A DNA stretch of 64,000 nt, from assembly GCA_928212115.1 (NCBI GenBank), contig CAKMRJ010005523.1, forward strand, positions 136,714,785-136,778,784, in the 5' to 3' direction. Position 1 is the stretch's first letter. Every line of letters begins with the position of its first letter. Under the pieces are notes generated by a model that did not search any database, had not been told where the DNA came from, and worked only from the letters and a program-made list of their open reading frames with translations. Positions 31,975 to 42,373 of the stretch are shown here, piece after piece. A program made the position numbers and the translations under genes. This DNA comes from Lactuca virosa (Eukaryota; Streptophyta; Magnoliopsida; Asterales; Asteraceae).

Positions 31975-33040
31975 TGTTTTGGGCATTGATCCATCAGATC
32001 CTTTCTTATTGGACTTAGGGGTGCAGTATGCGGGGTGTACCACCCTCTGTACAATGGGCGTACTGGCGAGGAATGAACGCAGGTTCCATGGACATATGTG
32101 CTGCGTATAAAGGAGTACGCGCAACGTACGTGGCCGGTCCCCAAAACCCTAATATTTAGGGTTTAAGCACTATTTAAAGAACATGATGACCTAAGGATTT
32201 TATTTACCAGCCTCCCTCTTGTCCCTAAACATCCTCCACGAAACCCTAACCCCATTATTGAGTGTTCTTGAGCTTGAAAGGTATTTTGAGTGCATTTTGG
32301 TGTGTTTTGTCACATTTTCAAGGAAGAGAAGGTTGGGGTAAGGTGGTGGTTCAAGGAGAATCTTGTAGATCCGAATTTTCTGCTTCATTTCTAGCTTGAG
32401 CAAGGTATAAAGTCTTGATCTTGATCTTTAGAAGCTTAGATCTCCACGTTTTAGCTTTTGGACCCTTTTTGGTCCCATAGATGAGCTCTTGTGGATTACT
32501 TCCGTTTCTGAAGCTTAGAGTTTCTACTCTTGGTGTTCTTTGGGTCCTAGAGTCATAAAGTTGCAATCTTGGAAGCTTTAATGCAACCATGCATGAGTAA
32601 TGGCCATTTTCATGGAAGTAGATTGTAATATTTCGAGTTTGGGCCCATTTGGGGCATGCAAAGCCACCAAGATGTCGACTTTATGGGTTAATATGTTGTA
32701 TAAGATTCATATCTGTGTTTGGGACTCCTGGACTTAAGTAGTTAAGGACTTAATGGAGAAAATGCTTAATGGGTGAGTACGTTGGGCGTACAAGCTCGTA
32801 CGCACAACGTACAAGCCATGCAGCGTGTACGCTTAGCGTACAACCAAGTACGCCCCGCGTACTCTGGCAGTTGGGCTTGGCGTTGTTTGGGCCTCAGGTT
32901 GGGCCATTTTCTTGGACCTTGTGGCTTTGGGCTTTTGTGGGCCATCTGAAATCAGGTTTTTGGTCTATGGATATGATTGGGCTTGAGGGTAAGGCCCATT
33001 TGAGGGGTTTGGGCCTAATTTGGAAAATTTAGTTTTTCAC
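31975..33040 (+). repeat. Probable gypsy 3' LTR
   Basis: Non-coding sequence after the chromodomain with a core-promoter-like TATTTAAA at 32171-32178 and palindromic GTACG motifs. Edges are approximate: I find no matching 5' LTR to define them and no clear TG/CA pair. The right limit is placed where the AT-rich copia leader begins. Confidence 0.55.
32112..32872. repeat. GTACG-rich palindromes in gypsy LTR
   Basis: GTACGCGCAACGTAC near 32114, then a cluster at about 32776-32872 with GTACGTTGGGCGTAC, GTACGCACAACGTAC, GTACGCTTAGCGTAC and GTACGCCCCGCGTAC. All have arms GTACG(C)/(G)CGTAC around a 5-8 nt variable centre. The arms are nearly fixed and the centres differ. Confidence 0.85.
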
Positions 33041-33949
33041 AAACCCAAAATATTTTTTTGGACAAAATAAACATCACATGGAGTTTGGATTTCAAAATAT
33101 AAAATATGGATATTGGATGTAACATATTCTAGCCATAAAATAAAAAACCGGTTTTATAAAATTTTTAATTACGGCAACTTTTGAAATATTGAATTATAAG
33201 TGTAAAAATCATGTTTTTATAACTTATTCAAACTCCAAAGTATTATTTAATAAAAAAAGTTTTGTTAAACAATATTAAAAGGTCCTACATGGCTCAAACA
33301 CAAACTTAATACTAGGTATTAATTTTAAAATTGAACCAAACCGAAATATAAAAACCGGGTTTTTTATAAGAACCTTAAAAGTGAGTTTTTAGAAAATTGA
33401 TATCATGACATATTGGATGCATGCAATTGTCATGATATCACATGTTTTAAATAGAATAATAAAACATACAAATCCCTTTTTCAAAATGCAAGTCTATGCC
33501 ATCCAACTTTAGAAACAATTTGCACATCACTTGTATAATGCTAGTGGGATAAAGGATACCTAACCATTAGTATCATCTTTTGGTGGCCAAAGTATTTTTT
33601 GCGATTTCTATAACCAAGTTATAGGCCAATTATACAAGTTTCTCTAATTGGATGACTTGATTGGAAACCTCTTGTGATAAGCAAGAGTGTTCCAAGGCAT
33701 AGATGAGACCAAACATGTCAAATTAACAAATGGATTGTTAAGGGTCTCATACATCTAGGAATTACAAATGATGTAATTAATACAAGTTATTTACCTTGTT
33801 AAAATTGAGTAAATGAGATAAATGATACCTAACCATTTATTTGATTTGTAACTTGGATCCTAGACTTTAAATAAATAATGTTTTTGGAAACAAGAGTATA
33901 ATTTTTAAAGAATTAAACACTGAATGAAAACTTTGTTAAACTTTTGTAG
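33041..33949 (+). other. Copia leader rich in inverted repeats
   Basis: AT-rich non-coding sequence up to the gag ATG at 33950. Perfect inverted pairs include TGATATCATGACA (33398-33410) with 33428-33440, CTATAAC/GTTATAG near 33608-33624, and ATGAGACC with GGTCTCAT around 33704-33752. The word GATACCTAACCATT occurs twice (33555 and 33824), each time within a different complementary pair of arms. Confidence 0.6.
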
Positions 33950-34790
33950 ATGGCTCCACCAACTATTGTAACACACTACCACCCAATGAACATTCGGTCA
34001 ATTCTTGACAAAGAAAAACTCAAACACTCCAAATTTTTTGGATTGACACAGAAATTTAAGAATCGTTTTGAAACAATAAAAGAAAGACTATGTCCTTGAT
34101 AAACAAACGCCTGATGAACCACCTGCTCTCCCAAAGGCTGCACATGATACATGGCTAAAGCATATTGATGATTCACTTGATGTTTCATGTCTTATGCTTG
34201 CCTCTATGGTTCCCGATCTTGAGCGGGATCTGGAACTCTTTACTGCCTTTGACATGATTGAACATCTTAAGCAAATGTTTGGTCAGCAAGCTAGAACCGA
34301 AAGGTTCGAAACTGTGAGAGCACTCCATGGCATGAAAATGGAGGAGAGTGGAAATGTGAGCATACATGTTCTCAAGATGAAAAGCTATCTGGATCAATTG
34401 GAGAGATTGGGCTCTCCATATCCACAAGATTTGGCCACAGACTTAGTTCTGAACTCATTGCCAAAGTCTTATGATACCTTCATCATGAACTACAACATGA
34501 ATAGGTGGGACAAACCTATCTCTAAGTTGCACGGGATGCTAAAAACTGTAGAGAAGAATATCCCAAGGAAAACCCCTCAAGTGCTCATGATTAGGGAAGG
34601 AAAAGTCAAGAAGAACAAAGACAATAACTTCAAGGGAAAGCCACAAGCTGGCAAGGCCAAAGGGAAGAACGCTCCCCAAAACCCACCACCAAAGAAGAAG
34701 GAAAAGGTTGCCAAAGATGACACATGCTTTGAGTGTGGTGTCGTGGGGATTTTGGGAAAAGGAATTGTCCTAAGTACCTTGTTGAGTTGA
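33950..34790 (+). pseudogene. Copia gag
   Basis: The ATG at 33950 opens MAPPTIVTHYHPMNIRSIL, typical of copia gag, and is lost by frameshift and a stop near 34097. The main body is open from about 34194: MLASMVPDLERDLELF, TERFETVRALHGMKME, LGSPYPQDLATDLVLNSLPK, KNIPRKTPQVLMIREGKVKK, then a Lys-rich stretch and a zinc knuckle (CFECGVVG) broken by frameshift after its second Cys. Gag forms the particle and binds RNA through the knuckle. Confidence 0.85.
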
Positions 34791-35400
34791 AGAACAAGAA
34801 GGCCGGGGAAGGCCCTTCATGTATATCCATTTTCATGATTGAAATGGGACTATTTACTTTTTCATCTAACACTTGGGTTTTTTATACTGGTTGTGGAACT
34901 CATATTTGTAATTCGTTGCAGGGGTTCAGAAAGAGTAGGGAATTGAAGACAGATGAGATGGTATTGCATGTGGGCAATGAAGCACGGGTTGCAGTCCAAG
35001 CAATAGGACATTTTGATTTACAATTACCATTTGTTCTGTACTTAACATTAAACAATGTGTGTTTGATTACCTCTATTACTAGAAATATTGTATCAGTTTC
35101 CTATTTAAGAAAATCTGGTTTTAATTTTCAATTTGTTGATGATAATATTCATTCCTTCTTGGATGGAATATTCTATTTTGAGGCTAGACCAATAAATGGA
35201 ATTTATGAATTAAACCTAGATGACACCTTAAACAATAAGTCCCTTTATCATGTTAACACCAAAAGGCTCAAACAAGATTTGAACCATACATATCTATGAC
35301 ATTGTTGCCTTGGACACATAAACAAGAAGCACATATCTCAACTCCAAAAGAGTGGAATTTTGGGGGCAAATGACATTGAGTCAATTGACATATGTGAATC
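34791..35400 (+). pseudogene. Copia protease and pre-integrase
   Basis: Frame from about 34733 with the active-site region WVFYTGCGTHICNSLQGF, in which the catalytic Asp of D-T-G is Tyr. VLHVGNEARVAVQAIGHFDL and the pre-integrase part (YELNLDDTLNNKSLYHVNTK) follow, stopping at 35299 (HTYL-stop) and resuming with CLGHINKKHISQLQKSGIL in the next frame. The Asp-to-Tyr change would abolish proteolysis. Confidence 0.85.
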
Positions 35401-36195
35401 TTGTTTATGAGGAAAGATGATATACAATCCCCTTTATTTGGAACAAATGAAATGCTGAGTGTTTTGTTAGGCATCATACACACTGATGTATGTGGTCCCT
35501 TTAAAACAATGTCTAGATATGGTGAAAGATATTACATCACCTTCACTGTCGAGTTTAGTCGTTTTGGTTATGTGTATTTGATGAAACATAAACATGAATC
35601 ATTTGAAAAGTTTAAATTGTTTCAAAGTGAGGTTGAAAATCAACTCGACAAAACAATCAAAATCCTTCTTTCGGATAGAGGAGGGAAGTACTTGAGCCAA
35701 GAGTTCCAAGACCATCTAAGGAGTCGTGGGATTATCTCACAACTCACTCCACCTAGAACACCATTACTTAATGGTGTTTCTGAGAGGAGAAATCGGACCT
35801 TACTTGATATGGTTCTATTTATGATGAGTCGAAGTACTATTTGTTTATCATTTTATATCTATGCTTTACTCACCGCAGCCTGTATCTTGAATATGGCACC
35901 AACTAAAAAGGTAAAGAAAACACCTTATGAGATGTGGTATGGAAAGGCCCCATCCTTATCCTATATGAAAGTTTGGGGTTTTGAAGCTTATGTGACACAA
36001 GAGACTTCAAGCAAATTTGAGCCTAGATCTAGCAAATGCATCTTTGTAGGATATCCTAAAGATTGTTTAGGATATGACTTCTACATTCCTAGTGAGAATA
36101 AGTTCTTTATCTCACAAAAAGCTGAATTCTTAGAAAGCAAGTTTCTAATGGATGATGCAAGTGAGAGGCGCATGGAACTTGAAGAAGATCAATAA
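35401..36195 (+). pseudogene. Copia integrase
   Basis: Open frame of 264 codons containing the integrase core: IHTDVCGPFKTMSRYGERYY (first catalytic Asp), KILLSDRGGKYLSQEFQDHL (second Asp), LTPPRTPLLNGVSERRNRTL (catalytic Glu in VSERRNR). It continues into MAPTKKVKKTPYEMWYGKAP and KCIFVGYPKDCLGYDFYIPS. The catalytic triad is present but the frame is cut at both sides. Integrase would insert the cDNA. Confidence 0.9.
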
Positions 36196-37060
36196 CCTCA
36201 ACCCGATGCAGCTTTGGTTGGCACTAGTACTGAACAAGAGGCTGTTGAAGATAAAGAAATCATTGTCCTTCAACCTATTGAAACACAAGGCGTTCGCAGA
36301 TCCGGTAGAACTTGTCATGAACCTGAGAGAAATGGATTTCTCATTGACGAGTGCTTCATGATGATGAATGCTGATGAGCCCATCAACTACCTATATGCAA
36401 TGTTAGATCCTGAATCTGAAAAATGGCTTGAAGCCATGAACGCAGAGATGCAATCCATGAAAGAAAATCAATTCTGGGATTTGGTTGAACTTCCTCCCAA
36501 TACCAAGACTGTTGGAAGTAAGTGGGTCTTCAAGAAGAAGACTGACATGGATGGAAATTTACACACATTCAAAGCAAGACTTGTTGCTAAAGGATTCACT
36601 CAATCTCAAGGGGTTGATTATGATGAAACCTTTTCACCAGTCACTATGATTAAGTCTATTAGGATACTACTTGCCATAACTGCATATTATGACTATGAGA
36701 TATGGCAAATGGATGTCAAAATTGCTTTTCTAAATGGGCACTTGGAAGAAGATGTCTATATGGTTCATCCCGAAGGTTTTGTCGACCAAAAGCATCCTAA
36801 TAAAGTGTGTAAACTCAAGAGATGCATTTATGGGTTAAAACAAGCATCTTGTAACTGGAATCATCATTTAGATGATGAAATCACAAAATGTGGTTTTATT
36901 AGAAATGAAGATGAATCTTGTGTTTTCATGAAAACTAGTGGGAGCTCCGTGACATTCTTGGTCCTATATGTGGATGATATATTAATCATTGGAAATAACA
37001 TTCTAACTTTACAAGGTGTAAAGACTTGGCTTGGAAAGTACTTATCAATGTAGGACCTAG
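36196..37060 (+). pseudogene. Copia reverse transcriptase
   Basis: Open frame of 279 codons: RRSGRTCHEPERNGFLID, EKWLEAMNAEMQSMKENQFW, KARLVAKGFTQSQGVDYDET, MDVKIAFLNGHLEEDVYMVH, CKLKRCIYGLKQASCNW and the catalytic FLVLYVDDILIIGNN. It is cut by TAG at the end of KTWLGKYLSM. YVDD is intact, making this the best-preserved RT in the window, but the rest of the element is dead. Confidence 0.9.
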
Positions 37061-37966
37061 GTGAGGCACAATACATTCTTGGAATCGAAATCTATAGAGA
37101 TAGATCAAAACGATTAATAGGTTTAAGCCAATGTACATATATTGAGAAAGTGTTGAGACGGTTAAATATGGAAAACTCTAAGAGAGGATTTGTACCTATG
37201 GTGCATGGCACTGTACTAAGTTCATCTCAATGTCCTAGCACAAAGGCTGAGCTAGACAAGATGAAGGATGTTCCATATGCTTCTGCAATTCGATCCATCA
37301 TGTACGCCATGAACTGTACAAGACCTGATCTTGATTATGCTATGAGCATGGTAAGCAAATTCTAACAAAATCCAGGGGAAAGTCATTGGACAACTGTGAA
37401 GAACATTCTCAAGTACTTACAAAGAGCTAAGGATATGTTCCTCGTCTATGGAGGCGTGGAAGAAAGCTTAAGTGTAAAGTGCTACACTGATTCTTCATGC
37501 ACAACTGATCGAGATGATTGCAAATCGCAATCAGGATATGTGTTTATTATTAATGGGGGTGCTATATCTTGGAAAAGCTCCAAGCAAAGTGTTGTTACAT
37601 AATCCACTACAGAGTCAGAATACATTGCTGCTTCTGAAGCTGCACAAGAGGCTGCTTGGATGGAGAAATTCATTGGAGATCTACGGGTAGTCCCTACCAT
37701 TCAGGACCCCCCTAGACGTTTTCTGTAACAATGAGGGTGCTTTTTCTTTGGCAAATGAACCCAAATCACATAAGAAGACTAGACATATTAGCCGAAGATT
37801 CAACTTCATCCAATATAAAGTTGAAGAAGGTGAAATTAGTATTCGCAAAGTTCACACTGATCAAAATTTGGCGGACCCTTTCACGAACCCCCTTCCTCAA
37901 GTCAAGTTTGAAGGTCATGCTCGAGGAATAGGACTTCACTATTCCAGTGATTGGCTTTGATCTATG
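37061..37966 (+). pseudogene. Copia RNase H
   Basis: Continues from RT in broken frames: YILGIEIYRDRSKRLIGLSQ, RRLNMENSKRGFVPMVHG, SAIRSIMYAMNCTRPDLDYA, then RNase H KCYTDSSCTTDRDDCKSQSG (first Asp), NGGAISWKSSKQSVV, a TAA stop at 37600-37602, TESEYIAASEAAQEAAW (Glu), and after a frameshift SHKKTRHISRRFNFIQYKVE. Several stops and frameshifts. Confidence 0.85.
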
Positions 37967-38717
37967 TATTAGTATTGAGTATTAGGACATTATAACATCA
38001 TCTATTGTAATGACTATGATATATACGGCATATGATATTTTCTTTATATATTTGTTGTGTTCTTTATTAACATATTTAATCCATGAGTAAATTTATTCAC
38101 TATAAAATCCATAGTCGGTTATTGTTGTGGGAACAATAATAAAATAAGACTAATATGAATTGGAATGGTTGCCAAAGCATTGTAACCAGTTTCATAGGTA
38201 CTTGCTAGAGACCAAGTATTGGATTGACCTGTTCAAGATTGTTTCATGGATCGCTGTCGTGAATGATACTTGATAAAGGTGATATCTGTATATGCTTAAC
38301 ACCTGAGATACATATATAGGACTTGAGTGTGGAGAATGTTATGCTTTGATGTAGTCAAATGTTGTTCTTTAATTAGGTAGTTATAAAATCTATTATCGGG
38401 TATGATGTGAACCATGCAAGAGGCGTATGTAGTCAAGATGGGATTTGTTCCTCTTATTTGTTGAGAGTTAGATATCTAAGGCCTGCTGTAAAGTTGAACA
38501 CTTATATGAGATTGATTGCGATCTATATCTCATGTTCAACATGATGTCTGTAACAAAGGGATAACTGATAAACTTACCTTACACACCAATTGTAGCCTTG
38601 GGCTTCTGGGGAATTGGGAATTGATGGAATGGCACAAAGTCGTATGTTGTTAGGGGGCAGTGAAATGTTGCTAGACGTTCACCACTGTCTATATCAAATC
38701 TAATATGAGTCTTGCGC
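37967..38717 (+). other. Copia 3' untranslated region
   Basis: Non-coding, 750 bp between the polyprotein end and the polypurine tract, a long 3' region as seen in some copia lineages. It contains inverted pairs such as TTATTGTT/AACAATAA near 38118-38139 and CAAGTAT/ATACTTG near 38213-38274. No open frame seen. Confidence 0.5.
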
Positions 38718-38728
38718 AAGTGGGAGAT
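38718..38728 (+). other. Copia polypurine tract
   Basis: AAGTGGGAGAT directly before the LTR start TGAAAGATC. The same motif type precedes the right LTR of the nested element (GTGGGAGAC at 54111). Confidence 0.7.
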
Positions 38729-38946
38729 TGAAAGATCAAGAATGCTCAAGAGCCGTATTAAGTGATATTGCTAAATAATATATGATACTAAGGGTCACAC
38801 TAACAACAATTTGATACAATTGATTATTTATTAGAAATTGATTTTAATAAATATTCATAAACTCTTATAATAATTGGAAAAATATGTATTTTATGGAAAT
38901 AATTATTTTACAATACAAGTAACACATTATTCATAAGGTAATAATT
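38729..38946 (+). repeat. Copia 3' LTR, first part
   Basis: Starts TGAAAGATCAAG after the polypurine tract and is interrupted at 38946 by the SIRE-like element. The remainder begins at 59234. Confidence 0.65.
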
Positions 38947-39591
38947 TGTTGAGAGAAAAACTTTTGAGAAACACTTGAACAAACGTTAGTATAAGATAAT
39001 AGTTGCGGAAATACGTTAATCTCAAAGATCAAGTTAGCTCAACAATAATAAGTTAGAAGTGTTAGATAGTTAGTTGCGGAAATGTAAAGGAAATATAAAT
39101 GACAACAAGTTATATCAAGTAAACATCAAACTGATTCGTAACAAGGTTTGCAGTCAAACACAAGTTAGTAAATGTGAACAGTTTAAGATGAAGTGGATCT
39201 CATATATTAGATAATATGGAGATTTGAGAGAATCATCTTTGTATTTCTGTTTTAGCTCAAAAGATCGTGAAAGTGGATACAATTACATGAAGAGTGAGTC
39301 TCTATTTATAGAGTTTTAAAAAGTTACATCTGAAATAAACAATTAATATCCTACTGACTTAAGTGACCATGCACGGTTCACTGGATAAAGCTAAGCTAAC
39401 ACACTAAGTCAGTTAACGTAACTAAAAGTTCTTCATCATTCTTCACTACGGTTGACAAAGCATATTATTTAACTACGGTTGACAACCTTCAGTTGCAGTA
39501 GCATCTCCAATTGCGGTAGTAAAACAAATTGTGGTAGAGAAACAAAACTGCGGATCATTAAGTTAAAGAGGGTCACTATTTGTATCAACAA
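38947..39591 (-). repeat. SIRE-like element 3' LTR
   Basis: TGTTGAGAG to TTGTATCAACA. A minus-strand TATAAATA lies at 39303-39310. Confidence 0.9.
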
Positions 39592-39604
39592 TTTCCCCCA
39601 AAGT
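39592..39604 (-). other. SIRE-like polypurine tract
   Basis: Minus strand CTTTGGGGGAAAT, directly against the LTR terminus TGTTGATAC. Confidence 0.8.
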
Positions 39605-39624
39605 GACCTCTTCAACTTTGTTCT

Positions 39625-40917
39625 TCACTTGTTGAGTTTTAGGAATATGATAATGATCCACCAGAACTTCCTTACTTCACATAGCCACTGGATTCTTTGA
39701 GTGATTTCAAACTTCACCTCTTCAGTTGTATTCTTGGATCTTTGAACCGAAGCCAAGGTGGTATCCAGTTGCTTCTTGGTTAACCGATGCATTGCAGTTA
39801 TAGGTACGAAGTACTTGAGATCATTGTTGGATTTCTTGTATATAACTCCTAACTCTGGATAATTTGTTGCTCCGAGTGACATGTCTTGATAACCTTCAGA
39901 AAAGATTTGTACAGGCTCGAAGTCTGGAAAGTTGAACTTCTTGGCCAGGACAAGGTGAATTTCGACATCAATTTTCCCAAAATTGCATACTAATGCCTTA
40001 AGAAATTCACAAGCTTTCTCACATGCAATTTTCATCTTCTTATGTTTTTCAGCTTGGACTTAAAAAACCCTTGAAATTAGAAAAACCTCTTTTGGGTTCA
40101 TGTAAGGGAAAATAAGCATGCGTTCTGATATAGTCATCTCCTCTCCTGGTGAGGGTATACTTAACAAAATCAGTCTTCATGAACTTCCTCACTTTATAAT
40201 TTTTAACCCTTCTGGTCTGTCGTTGGACCAGATCTTTTCAAAGTCAGTACCATGCTTGGCATGAAACTGATTTAAGCGTTCGAATTCAAGGGGGAGTCTT
40301 TGATCATCCGGAAGGCTGAGATCCAAAGGCTCAAAAACAGAGAAAAATTTGGAGTTTGGAGAGATTGATATGTCCCAATATCCATCATATGGAGGTTCAG
40401 CATAAGTTAGGATTGGTCTATAATCGTCATCTAGAAGCCTTCGAGTAGGGTTTACCCAAGAATTGATTAAAGACCCATCCATGGTTGTATCAAATCCATG
40501 TGCCCTCCATATTTGTTCAGCAAACTTCACGGCCCTCCAGTCGAGTTTTCTTTGAAGAGTGGCCGGTGAGTCATTTGAATGATCCGAGGACATTGTAGGC
40601 TCCAAATTCCTGAATTGCAGAGGAGTCTAACGTGGAGATTGATGAGGATCTTGTTGCGGTGGAGTTTGTTGTGGAGATGGTTGCGGAGTTGGAGGTTTGT
40701 CTTGTTCTTTGGAAGGAGTAGGTTGGATTCTTGGAGGAGTTTTATGAATTGAAGGAGTCTGTGAATGAGAGGGGCCTTGTTCATGATGAAGATGCAGAGG
40801 AGTCTCACTTCCCCATTTTGAGGAAGTAACAATTTTTTTCTCCTCAAACCACTGTTTAAGTCCATCAGTTTTTGAAATCGTTTCATTAAATTGGGACTTC
40901 ATTTCTTCACAGAGCTG
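39625..40917 (-). pseudogene. Extra 3' ORF region, C-terminal part
   Basis: Broken minus-strand frames: 40605-40189 (RAVKFAEQIWRAHGFDTTMD, then YAEPPYDGYWDISISPNSKF) and 40035-39625 (KACEFLKALVCNFGKIDVEI, then GYQDMSLGATNYPELGVIYK), preceded by a Pro/Gln-rich low-complexity stretch near 40620-40760. I do not recognise a domain. The position between RNase H and the 3' LTR is where SIRE-type elements carry an envelope-like or other additional ORF. No transmembrane or signal segment is evident here. Confidence 0.55.
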
Positions 40918-42373
40918 CTAGTTGTTGGGAATTTCTTTGTTAAAAAGTGATTGATAGATTTCCTTGGTAAGCCGTAGGATCTCATCAATACTTGAGTTGG
41001 CAGTTAAGGATCTCCGTAAGCCGTTGATGGTGGTTTGTAGAATCGCAAGACTCGATTCGTAGGCATTATGTTTCTTCGACCAGCTTGTTGGAGTGAATGG
41101 CTTGTTTTTCATGAAATACCTTGAACGCATCCTTCAGTGCAGTAATATCCCTGATGAGCTTTTCCACAGTGGAAATGAACTCCTTATGATCAGCAGTGCG
41201 ACGATTATCCAAGTCTCGGATTCCCATTTCAATCTTGAGACTAACTCTTTGATCAAGCATCCTTTCCCTAGTTTCGAGAGTTTCCACAAGCTCCACTAGA
41301 GATTGCGGTGTAGGAACTTCGGTATTTTGTGGTTCTTTAGTCGTAACTGCGGCCAGGATTTGATCAACTTTGGCCTGGAGACTGAGAAATTCCTTTCTTG
41401 AGACTGCAATCTTGTTCTTTTTCTTTTTCTTTGGTTTGGAAGTGGAATGTTGAGATCCACTGGACTCTTCATCATCAAAGACCATGAGAAATTCTTCTGA
41501 GTTGGGAGGCTGTTGAACATCGTCTAGATTAACTTCGTCAAAACCGAACATCGGGGCTGAGCTTATCTCGATTGCGGTGCTGTTGTCGTTGGAGTCATGA
41601 ATTTCCGCAGTTGGGGGAGGTTTGGAAGTGCCAACAGTATTATCCATTCGTTGAGCATTTTGAACCGTTGCCTCCATGGTAGATACCCATTGCTGAATTG
41701 AAAGGATATTATGGACCGTTTTGGCATTGTTGATAGATTCTGCCCAGTATTTTGCTACTGTTTGAATTGCTTCTTCCTTTTGCTGTTGTTGTTGGACTTG
41801 TTGAGCTTTCCTGGCTTGCATCGCTCTCTTGAACGCTTTGAATTTTCTGATTCCGAAATCGGTACTTGGACGGTATCGAGTCCATGAATCATCAATGTTG
41901 TATTCGTCAAATCCTTGTCTCATCGAGGTGTCCCTCGGGTTCGTGGTTCCTTGCACAATTGTGCTCCCCACGCCTAGACCACTTGTAAGTAATGGTGGTG
42001 CAATAGGATTTCCTGAGGTTCCTCGGTCTCCTTGACCTAAAGTCAAGTCTGGCATCAGCTCAGTTCTGGCTAGGGCTAAAGAAGTGCCCTGCGGTGCGAC
42101 GGGTGTTAACAGTGTTTGTGTGACACGAAGCAATATGGAGTTCAACTCCTCAGGATCAAAAAAGGGCAAGTATGATGCCCTGGAGACCTTAGGGCAACTC
42201 GAACCAATAGGATCCACTGGGGATCCAACTGGGGGTGTGTCTCCACGATGAGATGAAACATATACACTTATTGTATCTGAGTGGTGAGATGGGGTGTGAG
42301 TGGGTGAGTCTAGGGTGACTCCAATGACTATCAGAGTCTTTTGAGAGACTACGACATGTGTCATGGTTTGCAT
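40918..42373 (-). pseudogene. Extra 3' ORF region, central coiled-coil-like part
   Basis: A 435-codon minus-strand open frame. Its N-terminal half is Pro/Thr/Ser-rich, followed by FGIRKFKAFKRAMQARKAQQ, a Gln run, an acidic stretch (MVFDDEESSGS), a Lys-rich block and a heptad-like C-terminus (EFLSLQAKVDQILAAVT; ETLETRERMLDQRVSLKIEM; FISTVEKLIRDITALKDAFK) likely to form coiled coils. It continues in another frame at 41130-40918 (SLAILQTTINGLRRSL). No enzymatic motif. It is the longest uninterrupted frame in this element. Function unknown. Confidence 0.6.

Larger units (their letters stand above)
26872..33040 (+). mobile_element. Decayed chromodomain-type Ty3/gypsy element, 5' truncated
   Basis: The domain order gag, protease, reverse transcriptase, RNase H, integrase, chromodomain-like tail is that of Ty3/gypsy, closest to the Tekay/Del branch by motif style (PYPLPRIDDLFDQL; FHVSQLRKCL). 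It is riddled with TAG stops and a few frameshifts. A 3' LTR-like region follows. The 5' LTR and primer site are missing because the gag-protease tandem abuts the leader at 26872. Confidence 0.85.
33041..38946 (+). mobile_element. Decayed Ty1/copia element (first part)
   Basis: Leader, gag, protease, integrase, reverse transcriptase and RNase H in copia order (integrase before RT), then a 3' untranslated region, polypurine tract and the start of a 3' LTR at 38729. The LTR is cut at 38946 by the SIRE-like element and resumes at 59234. No 5' LTR is seen; the gypsy LTR lies upstream. Frameshifts and stops occur in every domain. Confidence 0.85.
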
